The notes under the pieces: generated by a model | What the model was told of the DNA's origin: nothing | What the model saw: the letters and a program-made list of their open reading frames with translations, nothing else | Databases searched by the model: none | Program-made: the position numbers and the translations under genes | In this document: positions 11,541-23,575 of the stretch, in pieces | Layout: each line of letters starts with the position of its first letter | How positions within the stretch are numbered: position 1 is the first letter of the stretch | Assembly: GCA_028671895.1 (NCBI GenBank) | Contig: CM053802.1 | Coordinates: forward strand, 740,631 to 804,630 | Length of the DNA: 64,000 bases | Direction of reading: 5' to 3' | Source: Oenanthe sinensis | Taxonomy: Eukaryota > Streptophyta > Magnoliopsida > Apiales > Apiaceae

Positions 11541-12892
11541 CTTTGGCAACAATATATGACATATTTATATATTATTTTATACATATATTATTATCATTTA
11601 TATTATTTAATTTTAAATTTTATTATATATGTATATATTCATATTCATCTTTTTATATTCGTGGACCGGTATCTTGTTTGTTCATTTTTTTTCTTTCAAG
11701 GATGCTTGGATGGGATGTTCTTTTGTATGGTGTTTTCTTTTCAGATACTAAAGTTTTATTATCTAAATTTCCCCGGTCATCTTTGCATGTACGACGGTTA
11801 GATAATAATTTTTTTGAATGAAAAGAACTCTTTATTCTGGATTATTATATTGGGATACAATTGATATGTGAAATTGTATTTTGTCAAAAAAAAATACTTA
11901 TTGGACCAGTCCATGTTGGTGATGCTAGTAATGCTAAGGCCCGTTTATTTTAATTTATAAACATGATATATTTGGGGGGGGGGGGGGGGAGGGATTGGAC
12001 TTGTCAGGAGTCAGAATCTGAATTTTTTCCTGAAATATTGTCATATTTTAACAATTCCTGAAAAAGAATAGATTACTTTATAGTAAAATAAAATGTAAAA
12101 TCCTAACAAATTTACGTGTAAAAAGTTAGAATGGAGTACGAGTGAAAAGTATGTTAAAAAATAAACCGAACAAAATATATTTTGCTGATTAATTTGGACT
12201 AATTTATTAATTAAATAACCTTATGTTAATACAGTGCTTTAAAAAACTTTTCTAAGATCACCGTGCTCTTAGAAAAATTGGTTATAATAGGAAAATTGGT
12301 TATATAATAAATAATGTATACCTCTAAGAAGTAATAAAAGGTAAAAAAAATGCAGAATTAAATTTGGAAGAGTGAAGGCCGCCACTTATTATAAAAGAAT
12401 AAACACAAACGGACAGCAAACCAAACAGTTACCACCGACACTTGTAAACAAAGAAATACTGTACTAGTACTACTCATAAACTCCCGAGTCCCTGTGTATG
12501 TAATAGATTATTACGGAGTACTACAAACTTTAAGCAGTCCCGCAGTTGCATCATTTGTGACATAATGGTGGTCTAGCACAGTAGCTCCCCACATCGGAAG
12601 ACTCCATGCCTAGGTATTTTATCCGGAGCGCCTTATTCAGAATTATTTCTGAAAATAATAATTTGAATTTTGTTTATTATTTTTTGCAGTAACCCGCGTT
12701 ATACTTTTTTTTTAAACATACATATTTAATTTAAAAGGGAATTATTATTATTATTATAATCAATGTAATATGACATTGTATCTTCAAATTACACCTTTAA
12801 TTGATAAAAATATAAAATATTGAGATGTGTCATTGTCAGTGGGAATCCGACCATTTGCTAATTAAATGACAGTCAGCCGGTGCAAAATGCTA
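11541..12892. other. Intergenic sequence, no gene seen
   Basis: AT-rich. It contains a G16 homopolymer at 11974-11989. No family-like open frame is present. Confidence 0.45.
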
Positions 12893-13157
12893 CTCTGTCC
12901 CCGGTTCCTTTAAATTTTTGTGTATCCTTAGTTATTATATTAAAAATTAAAATATAATCGAATTTTAAAATAGTTAAATTTTTTAAAATAATAAATATAT
13001 TTATTTCTTATATTTGTTTCTTTTAAAAGTAAATATATGAATAATTTTAAAATATTATATTTAAATTAATATCAAAAAGGGAAATAAGTATGTATTAAGA
13101 AACATGTATTAAAAGATAAATTTTATTTTTAAAATGAATTGTAAAAGGGGAGGGGAG
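12893..13157. mobile_element. Diverged Stowaway-type MITE
   Basis: 265 bp, bounded by CTCTGTCCCC on the left and (read inward) CTCCCCTCCCC on the right. TA lies at 12891-12892 and 13158-13159. Length and target site match the other Stowaway copies in the window; the arms have drifted. Confidence 0.6.
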
Positions 13158-14137
13158 TAAAATTAAAGTCTCTCGGATATTATTACTATTATTACTAGTG
13201 CATTTCATCACTAATCATAATGATAGTACTATTAATCTAATCACTGATCACAATGAAAAAAAAATCACACAAAAACATGTAAATGTGTTTCTGAAACACA
13301 CAAAAATAGGTTGATATAAAAAAAGAAATGAAAATTACCAAGTGATGACTGATGATGCATTATATTCGCATAACCTAATCTGATTTGGATGTAAACGTGT
13401 GACATTTTGCTATTTGCCTTTTGAACAATCTTGTCAAGAAATTATGTGTAGTATAATTTTTGTTAAACATTTTTTAATCAGCCCTACCCAAATCATATGA
13501 TTAAGAGAGATGATGATAACAAAACAATGCACACTACAATTTGTAGTTAGTTGAAATTCGTATATATGAATAAATTCTTCTTAATGTTATTGGTTGATCA
13601 CAAATGACGCTTGTGTACCCCAGTATTTTGTTTTAAGTGATGATTAGAGAGGATAAGTAGACTAGTCATAAAATAACAGTCTAGCTATAGAAGCAAATTA
13701 ATGCACAGATTTATGTTTTAACAAACAAATCAAGCCCCACTGATTATTGTTGGAGAATATTTCCTTTATTCTCTCCCCCCTGCCAAACCACTTTTCAAAG
13801 TGATTACTGATACTTAGCTTTCTGCTACTATTCATTTATATGATGCTTGGATTGGATCAGTTGCACTGATCTGTAATCACCCATTTGAACAAACAGTATT
13901 TTCATAGTAAATTTTGAAGCTTTTCTTTAAGTACAACTACAATGATTAGGCTTGGAGCACCTAATCTATTTTTGTGTTATCACCTCTATAATTTCTCCAC
14001 ATAACTTCAAGCACACTATTTCTTGGATTTATATTAAATTATTTATGTTTTCTTTCCCATGCTTTTACTTAAATGAGTTGGCTGAGTGATTCAGATCAAA
14101 GATCTTGAGGTTCATTTTCTTGATTTTTCGGAAGGAG
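13158..14137. other. Probable promoter and 5' leader of the receptor kinase
   Basis: No open frame of note. It lies directly upstream of the kinase start codon and probably holds its promoter and 5' leader; no single TATA box stands out. Confidence 0.4.
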
Positions 14138-17100
14138 ATGAAAATGCAACAGCTCATTGTAAATTTGATGCCTTTCTTCGCAATTCTCTTTAACCTGCCA
14201 ATTCTTGGATTTGCAGGTAATGGCCTTAACTTTTTCATAATTTAGTTTGTTTTGATCAATGTGATTGATTGTTTAGTTCAATGTGGGTTTTTATGAACTT
14301 TGATAAGAGATCAGTCAAATGGGATCTGGGTTCTCAGAAGTTTTTGTCATGATCCGTACTTAAAACAATTGCATTCTTCTGAAATCACTGTTGCAATGAA
14401 TTTTACTCAAAATTTTTGATCTCACTGGTTGTAGAAGATTCCCAAGTCCATAAACATTTTAAAGTTAAGCTCGGTTTTGATATACTTTTCCATTATCAAA
14501 TTAAGATTACAAAGTGCAAAGTTGTAACCAGTAAGGATTCATATTTACAGTTTATATCTTTCCTGAAAGTGGACAATATGGTGCTTTCAGGCTCTATAAT
14601 TAAGATTATGGGCTGGCATTCAACTTACACTCTGTTGCAGGCTTTGACATTCCTTCATTGACAGCAGCTTCTGTGCTGAATCACTTGAGTATACCAACAC
14701 CTCACATCATCTCATATGGAACTACCGGATCAATTCGATTTTCTCCACGAAATGGTATAACTTCATTAATAATGGTTCCAATCTGTGTGTCTTTATGCAC
14801 AAGTTTGTAGCATTTTCAGTAACCAGTGTGCCTGATGGATATTTTTTAAAAACTAATGACTGCACGATAATGGCGTCTTCATACAAAAACTCCAAGGATT
14901 TAGCCCGCAAAAGACATGGATGCTAATCTCAGTAGCCTAATATAAACCACTCATTACCCTCGATCTGTAGCTATATATGATGATTCATTACACTACAGGC
15001 ATTTCAGAGAATTTTTGTGCTAATTATTACTTCTGGTTTGGTTTTGTAGCCCCTTCCCGCCACAACTTCAAACCTTCCAGTAGTCCATCGGTTGCATCAG
15101 TTGCACCTGCTATACCACCTTTCCATAAACATGCTGGGAAACTGGCACACTATTCTTCACCTCCACCATTATTCTCATATTTTAAGCATCATCACGCAAG
15201 AAAGAAATTTAAAGATCTGGTCAGTAGACCATATAATAGAGTTCATCCTCCTACAAGCAGCCAACAAGGTCAGTGCTCAAAAGAAGATCTATCTAATAGA
15301 AAGTAGACATTGCTTAATGTTGTGGAATACAATAATGAAGAACAATTGCTTCTTGCTGAATATTTGATGAAGGTTTAGGTCCTTCAGTTTCCCCACTTAG
15401 TTCTGCTTCCACTTCCAGCTCTGCACCAGTTCCAACTCCGTTGATTCAACCAGGTAAGTTTATCTCCAGTTTTACTACAATCTGCCAACTTTACTTCTAA
15501 TATTATTGAGTATACAATGCTGATACTCATGCCTCTTCTAGTGCCTAATTTCTCACCTACGATATCTCCATCAAGCTCATCCGTTGAGAAAAAGAAGTCT
15601 TCCCCACCCTCGTCAGTAATGGCACTACCACCCCCACCTCCTAATGAAGGTGCATATATACTATATACCTTTTACATTCACTTGGCATTTGGAGCTCATT
15701 TTTATATAATTGCATCTTCATCACAGCCTAATACAGTTGAAGATACTAACAATCATACACCATCTGATTCTACTTGTAGAATGTACATCTGTAACATGCA
15801 CAAAGCCATTCACTTATACTCCTGGTGGATCTCCATGTGGCTGTGTGTTGCCTATTGAAGTAAGACTGGACCTCAGTGTTGAACTATATACATTTATTCC
15901 TTTGGTGTCAGAACTAGCCAAGGAGATTGCTGTTGGGCTTTCGCTAAATCAAAGTCAAGTTAGGATTATAGGTGCCAATGAAGCCACCCAGCAATTAGAG
16001 AAAACCATGGTCCTTGTGAACCTGGTACCAGTAAAAGAGAATTTTGCTCCCACTACTGCATTAGTTATCTATAAAAGGTTCTGGACCAGACAATTCGCCA
16101 TAAATGCTTCCTACTTTGGAACCTACAAAGTAGTCAATGTTCATTATCCAGGTTTTGTAACTTCCCTTGATTCTTTTAGGATCTGCTTTTTCATCTGTGT
16201 AGTTGCCGTTTAAACTTCTTGTTTGTTCCTGTTATGTATTTCCTTCATAAACGCATCTTATAACAAGTACATGGTTATATTATTTGTATGCTTCTAATTG
16301 TCTTTTCAATTATGTTCCACAACTTGTAGGTCTTCCATCCTCTCCACCATCAGCACATTCAGCAGCTGCTAATATATATGGTGATTTATTCCCTGGTGAT
16401 AGGAATGGTCGAATGCCGATGAAACCTTTGGGGATTGATGTTCCGAGGAGAAAGAAGGCTGGGACTAGTGGAAGCAAGATAGCTGTTATTGTTTTATCTT
16501 CAGTCGCAGCTTTTGCTGTTTGTATAGGAGCTCTTTGGATTTTGTTGTTGAAATGTGGATGGTGCATTTGTAAACCCCAACCAAATCCTCATGTACCTAT
16601 ACCCTCGCAACAAAAATTATCAGGTGTGCACCATGTAATTAAGACCAAAGCTTTTGATTCCTTTCTTTTCCAGCCAGTCACTTTATTTCTCTTCCACCGC
16701 TTGTATTTTTCCAAATTATGTTTTCTGGTTGCACTGTATAATAAGCAACACAATTAATCCAGCTAGCTTCTAGTTTCTAGTATTTACCTTCAATATAATG
16801 AGCTCTTCATAATACACTTCCATGTACATAAATTCTGCAGGGACTTCCATGTCTTTAATGTTTGGAAGCAGACCCGGGTCAGCATCAATTTCACGTAGTT
16901 CTAATGCATTGGCATATAAGGGAATTGCTAAGATTTTTAGTTCGAGTGACCTGATGAGAGCCACTGGTAACTTTGATGCTTCAATGATTCTCGGGGAAGG
17001 TGGTTTTGGACTTGTCTATGGTGGCATTCTTGATGATCGAAGGAAGGTGGCTGTGAAGGTTCTGAAAAGAGATGATCAACAGGGAGGGCGTGAATTTTTG

Positions 17101-18397
17101 GCTGAAGTTGACATGCTTAGTCGTCTACACCACAGAAACTTGGTCAAACTGATTGGTATCTGCACAGAGGATCATTATCGCTGCCTGGTATACGAACTTG
17201 TACCTAATGGTAGCGTGGAATCACACTTACACGGTACATACAAGTCTCGATGCATTTCTTATGCTACTCCATAACATTGCCCGAGCATATTATACTTCTT
17301 TAAAATTAAATCTACGTGATCTGCTTTTTGTTTGTTCAGGAATTGACAAAGAAATTGCTCCTCTTGATTGGTGTGCCAGAATAAAGATTGCTCTGGGATC
17401 AGCTCGAGGTTTAGCTTATCTGCATGAAGACTCAAGCCCTCGTGTGATACACAGAGACTTTAAGTCAAGCAACATCTTACTAGAACATGATTTTACACCT
17501 AAAGTTTCAGACTTTGGGCTTGCTAAGTCAGCACTAGACGAGGGAAACAAGCACATTTCTACACATGTAATGGGAACTTTTGGGTATGTGCTTTCTCATA
17601 TAATTCATATAGATATTAGATATTATTCTCTACTAGTAATATATGTTATTGTGCTCAAGATTTAACATGTTACAGTAGTCATAACTACACTCTTGTTGAT
17701 GTCGTAATTTTCCTATAGCTACTCATGTGCTCTTTTTGTGAACCACATGTATTCCAGTTACTTGGCTCCGGAGTACGCAATGACTGGCCATCTGTTGGTA
17801 AAAAGTGATGTTTACAGCTATGGTGTAGTTCTCCTCGAGCTCTTAACAGGAAGAAAGCCTGTGGATTTATCACAACCACCAGGTCAAGAAAATCTGGTAG
17901 CTTGGGTACGCCCGCTGCTTACAGACAAAGAGGCTTTGGAAACCATCATTGACCCGTATTTAAAGCCAAATATGCAATCTGACAGTGTATCGAAAGTAGC
18001 AGCCATCGCGTCAATGTGCGTGCAACCAGAAGTATCTCATCGTCCTTTCATGGGCGAAGTTGTTCAAGCCTTAAAGCTGGTATGCAACGAGTTTGATGAA
18101 ATAAATGAGGATCCTATATTAAGAAATTGCAGTTATGAGGACTTCTCTGCTAGCAAGTATAGTAGAGCTTCAAGTGATCTTGGGGAATCCCCGGGGATCC
18201 ACTACCCTGGGTATAATTCCATTTTAGACAGTCATAAGGTCCCATTATCCAAGTCGAATTCAAAGTATCCGTCAGCTGGAATTGAGGACCAAGAATCAGG
18301 GTCTTTCAAGAGGATTTCTAACTCAGCTCCATTGAAAATGTTAATGAGAGGACTCTCTAAAGGCTGCTCGAGTGAGCATGGATCTTCGGTTAAATAA
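14138..18397 (+). CDS. ALE2-like receptor-like serine/threonine kinase
   Basis: Ten exons: 14138-14216, 14641-14754, 15050-15268, 15373-15453, 15542-15649, 15780-16151, 16330-16623, 16841-17233, 17340-17583, 17758-18397. They join into 847 codons with GT-AG introns throughout. The protein begins with a hydrophobic signal peptide (about residues 1-26). A Ser/Pro-rich ectodomain follows, then a conserved block with several cysteines (CTSVTC... SPCGC, from about residue 202), a transmembrane helix near 375-399, and a kinase domain. The kinase has a glycine loop (GEGGFG, near 474), catalytic Lys about 495 (VAVKVL), HRD Asp about 593, DFG about 611 and APEY. All catalytic residues are present and it is an RD kinase. 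ALE2 of Arabidopsis acts at the plasma membrane in epidermis and cuticle formation; I infer the same family, not proven orthology. The C-terminal tail after the kinase is Ser-rich. Confidence 0.94.
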
Positions 18398-19066
18398 CTG
18401 TCAATATCCACTCCAGTTATATCAATATACACCCAAAAATATATTCCCGATTACATATATTTAGAGTTACACTTGCATAAACAAGAGGGTTCTTTTCACA
18501 CATGTACTATCATCACTGAAAAACTTGCAAGATATCAGTTTTTGAAGGTGTTCGGCCAATGGCGTTGTTATAGCATGCTCATAAAATAAGGAAAGGAAGA
18601 GCTTTGCTAGTGAAATATATTTGATAGAGCAGGACTGTACATGATGTGTTCTTATAAATATAATTCTAAGTTTTAGGTATCTGTAACATTTGTTATATAT
18701 GTTCAGCTCATATGATCATTAATGTTGAAGTTCTTTGGCAAATTATAATGTTTGCTATATAATTTTAAGACACTGTTACTAATAATATCAATGACACGGT
18801 GCATAACAAAAAATATAATGCAGACCATATGAAACTATGGACTGTGTGAACCGTACTGATCACATATATAAAATACAAGTAGAAAAGTAGTCTCAGAGTT
18901 ATCAATAACTGAATAATGGAAACCTTTTTATTTTACGTTAGGCATGTTAATACAACAGCCAGGAATTGCTATTCGTTTATCATGAATGATTGCAGAAAAA
19001 AAACATCGAACAAATTTATCAGCATTAGAACATCCCGAGCTTTCATTTGCAAAATGTTGGTCACCA
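18398..19066. other. Convergent 3' intergenic region
   Basis: Lies between the stop codons of the receptor kinase (+) and the first GMC gene (-). It should hold both 3' untranslated regions; no other gene is seen. Confidence 0.6.
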
Positions 19067-22014
19067 CTATACACCAGCTTCTTTGCCTAATCTGCTTCTC
19101 AGAATCTTCACCCCCATGTACCTGCACCAGAAGAAGGTTAGGACAAAATAATCCAACACGAATTTCTTCATTGTACATTTGTACCTATGTTTGCAAGAGT
19201 ATAATTGTTAAACAGATATGGAGCGAGTATACATAATAGTTGATTACCTTCCCATCATCATTACAGTGGCTTGGGGATTTGTGCCTGGGGACTGGACAAA
19301 TGTTGAACCATCAATGACACGAAGGCCATTGACTCCAAGAACCTCGTAATCAGAGCTTATAACCTTGCCCTTGTGACACCCACCATGATAATGCCAGATT
19401 GTGATCTTAGTTTGTCTGCAGTATTGCTCAAAGGACTTTGTAACTTCAGCAGTTTTTGGGATAAGGTTAAAATTAGCACTGACACTCAAATTGAGCAGCT
19501 TCTCAAAGGTATTATTACCAGGCTGCATAAAATTGATCAAACGTTTCGTTTTGACAAGCTTCTCTAAGATTCGAATACCATTGACACACTGCTGTAAATC
19601 TTGAGGATTGCTGAAGTAGTTGAAGGAGATGTTTGGATTATCATCAGCATTAGTGTTGTTCAAAGTTAGCTCCCCTGTTGACAACGGATTTGCAACCTTT
19701 GATAGTATAAAAGCATCATTAAAATTTTCACGTGGGAGCTCTTCCTTTTGCTGTTGATTAAGAACCACCAAAGAAAGTGAGTACAAGTTATTGACATACA
19801 TGGCAAAATTGCAGCAAAATTTTCTTTATTCAAGGACAAACCTCCTCATTTGATGATGAATTATCACGAGAATAGATTATTGTATTAGGATTTTGTCCAA
19901 ATCCGGTGCTAGTCTCAATGTAAACACCCTGTCTTGTAATCCCAACAATCTGAATTAACGATTGAGTCATCGGTCTATTCAAGGGAACCACAATAGTGTT
20001 CAAAGGATTGTCTGCCATTTGCTTGCCAACAAACTGATTGTCAAGCACCACAGTAATGTTCATTTGTTCAAGATCCTCCTTTGGTCCAATCCCACTGAGT
20101 AAAAGCAGTTGAGGACTCCCAATTGCACCAGATGACAATATAACTTCACTCTTATTATTCTTTGACAAATTTACTTCATGTTGCTTCCCGTTTTCATCTT
20201 TAAATATCACTCCAACAGCCCTTGGCTTGCCTGTATTCAATTAACAAAATATTAACGATTAATATTTTTATCGGTAAATCAAATTCTGAAAGAACAAAGG
20301 TTAAGGTATATAAACACACATGTAAGATATACATATTAAGATTTCAAGGCATTGATACTGGGAGAGCCAGTAAATTAACATGGTATCGCTTTTGATTCAG
20401 CAGTCTCATTTTGAATATTGCCGCTAAACGTAACAAGGTAGATTGATTACCTGAAGTTTGATCAAACACAATCTTCTGAACAGTTGCATGGATGAAAACA
20501 TCAAGATTCTTGGGATCAGCAGATTGAAGTAGTTCAGCAGCACTGTGACGATTGCCATCATTGTCAAAAATGATACCACTAACTTTGGTTCCATATACAT
20601 GTTCATAAGTGTATCCATTGTCTGGAGCAACTCCAACTTGTAATAAAGCATTCTTTACAGCAGTTTGCCAAGAATTCAGAACTGGCTTATAAACAATCTG
20701 CTTTTCGACCCATGGGTATGATTCGTAGGCCAGTTTTGGGTCTAATCCTAGTTCCGCGAGACTCCTGAAAAAACATACATTCACGTGTTAATCAAAACAT
20801 ACTAATTTGTATCCATAACAGTAATATAGAAATAATTCACAAAGTTCACCTCCTCCACTCCTTGCTATTCTTGTCATATATTCTAATTCTCGAAATGTAG
20901 TAGTAAGAGGTGACTAACTACAGGTTGACTTTGACCAGCTGATAATTTATTTTTTTCCGAATAACTACATACACTAAAGTTTTTTTTGACAAAGTACATA
21001 GACTAAGGTAGGTACAGTATTAAACACTGTTTGACTTTTTTATTATGGTTTACGTATGATATACTGATAGCTTGAAACTATGATTGGCAATGACTGGTTC
21101 TCTTCTCTTCAATTACTATCTTCAAACTGATTGCATGTAACTATTATTAATGTAATGACAATTGATTGACAACCTATTCCATATATCTACTGAGAAATAA
21201 ATGTTGAGTTGTCAATCGATAAATTTCTTAATAATAATATGAAACTCCGATTCCGCCTAATAAATCATACATCATGTCATGTTATTTGGAAAATAAATTG
21301 GAATTATTTTAGGATATCTAACAAACAATGTACAATTGACATCTACAAATGCATTTTTTATTTTAAAATAAATTTAAAAAAACAAGTTGTAGAATTATTA
21401 TTTTATAAAACAATTAAAAGGACAATTAATTTGAGACGGATCATAGGAAAAGAAAACAAAAGTTAAATATACCTTAAACTGGGTCTGGTGTAGAATCCAG
21501 CATTGATGCTGGTACCTCCACCCAGAATCCTAGGTCTTATATTAAAGACACCTTCGGTTATGAAGTACTGTGCAGGTGAAGTCGCTGAAGAATCTGCTGT
21601 ATTGATGTGATAATTTTTGAGGAGTGAAGTATTTTTATTATCAAAAGGAACACCACCTCTTTCTAACAATAAAACATTATACTTCTGGGACAGAGTTGCA
21701 GCCAAAGGGCAGCCAGCAGTTCCACCTCCAATTATTATATAGTCATATTCTTTATTTTTAACAGCTGATGAAGAGGATGATATCGAGCTTGCATTCTTTA
21801 TGAATGCATAGTCTTCTTCCCATGTCTTCTTACCTGCACAATATATATGGTTATGGAATCAAAGGGTGTTAATTAGTTCAGTGCAGCTCCGGCTGACATT
21901 CAAAAATTAATGGACAATTTTATTTAGAAGTGAAATTTATAAAAGAAAATGTGTGCATGTACCTTGACAGAAGGCGAAAAGAGAAAGGAGGAGAAAGAAC
22001 TTAAGGATGTTCAT
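19067..22014 (-). CDS. HOTHEAD-like GMC oxidoreductase (copy 1)
   Basis: Six exons on the minus strand: 22014-21963, 21833-21473, 20764-20451, 20230-19842, 19750-19248, 19121-19067. They join into 557 residues without a stop, all GT-AG. The last small exon (YMGVKILRSR...) is easily missed, because reading through its donor gives a false stop at 19244. The start is set by a signal peptide (MNILKFFLLLSLFAF). The FAD-binding loop GGGTAG is at residues 53-58, followed by LLLERGG. The GMC signature LSSGAIGSPQLLLLSGIG lies in exon 4. The probable active-site pair is His494 in WHYHGG and Asn530 in GTNPQAT. HOTHEAD and mandelonitrile-lyase-like proteins share this fold; the His/Asn pair and the ending favour HOTHEAD-like. 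The substrate is unknown; HOTHEAD is linked to cuticle fatty-acid metabolism. Compared with copy 2, exon 5 lacks about 22 residues at its start. Confidence 0.93.
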
Positions 22015-23575
22015 TGTATACTAATACTGTTGCATGCACACCAGCTAGCTGCAGCCTTGTAAAATATGGGCTTTGGTCTGCCTAGATTTTTTGTGCTCGT
22101 AAATCTGTTTGTTTGTAGATTGCAGAGTCTGTGTAATAATCACACATATATAAAGGGGAATGCTACAAGGTCGTACCTGCAGGATCTAGATTATTTAGAA
22201 TTACTAATGGAAACAGAGTTTTGGGTAAAGATTGAAACGGGCTGCACCTCTCCCATTTACATTAGTTTCTTCAAATTTACGCGCAAGAGAAATGTCAATT
22301 TAAAACTGCATGTTATATAAAGAATTGACTTTCTGATGAAAATATAAAAGAATAATTTGGTTGACGGAAGGACTGGTCTAAAATTCTAATGGAGTCTTCA
22401 ACGTACCGTATTAATTTTCCGCTCATCAACTACGTACACAAGTCATATAAGTAATTATGCTAGAACATAAATGAATAATTGATGCACTGTGTAATTATGA
22501 ATTGTAATTTAGATAAACATGTAATACTCGAAGACAAGGCTACGGGAAATATATGTGTTATATTTTCTGTTTTAGAATTAGATTAAAATTTGTGGTTTTT
22601 TTTATATAGAAATCTAAGGAAATATTAGAAAGAGAAAATGCAAAGCAGTTGCAAAAAGTACAAATCTATGTACATAATTACGTGCAAGACCAATAATGAC
22701 TTTTGTGATTTCCTTTGAAATGTTGTTAAACATAAGAAACTTCGAGTCCTCTTCGTATGTACTTATTATTCTTCATACAAACGTAAGATGTAATTAAATT
22801 CTACCAGATTCTTACAAACAAGTTAGGTGCTGAGAAATGTCAATGTCTACACCTGAATTTATTAAGGGGGGGGAAAGGCTTATGAATTTATTAAGTAAAT
22901 TTTGATAAATAAACTACAACATCTATTATTTAATTCCAAATAATATGTAATTTACATTATTATTTATAGCATGGATGATGAAGTTGCATAAAATTTATGG
23001 ACTCCTTTTATTAATTAGATGTGCATGTCATAATTAGATGTGCATGCCAACAAGAATGTAGTCCGCTAACTAAGATATTTACTGTAGCATCCTACATCAA
23101 ATAGAAAGTGTATGTTTGGTAAAGACAAATTAATAACCAATGTATACAAAGTTTGTCTGTAATGTTACAAACATTCCACATCAAATAAAAAGTGTATGTT
23201 TGAGCCATTTATAAAAAATTGCTTGTTTTTATGGGATGAGTTGTGGTGGATTGTTATGCTCGCAATACATTCACTTGCAAGTTTGAGTTGTTTTTTTTTG
23301 TCAGCGGCCTTGAGTTGTTATACTTGCAGATTTTTCAAAGTTCTTGGTAATCTAGAACAATGCTGTAATGTCAAACAGATGTCAACATTTATATATGAGA
23401 ATATGAGATCACTACAAGTTCTTGATGAATCATGATACATAATATGAATACAACGGAACTGACATCATGCTCCCTTTTTTAAGCAAGCCTATTTCACGTA
23501 TAATTGCTTGCTAAAAATAATGATAATACTAGACTACAACAATATTACTATATGCTGTTCTTCCATGCTCACCAA
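22015..23575. other. Spacer between the two GMC genes
   Basis: Contains the copy 1 promoter side; a TATA-like TTTATATATG on the minus strand lies near 22145-22154, about 130 nt upstream of the ATG. The copy 2 3' end lies at the other side. A short direct repeat 'taattagatgtgcatg' occurs twice near 23014-23047. No gene is seen. Confidence 0.5.

Noticed and set aside
19244..19801. Single-exon reading of the GMC copy 1 C-terminus ending MMGR-stop at 19244
   Set aside because: The stop lies in an intron: AAG/GTAATC is a donor and the next exon at 19121-19067 supplies the conserved YMGVKIL ending, exactly as in copy 2.
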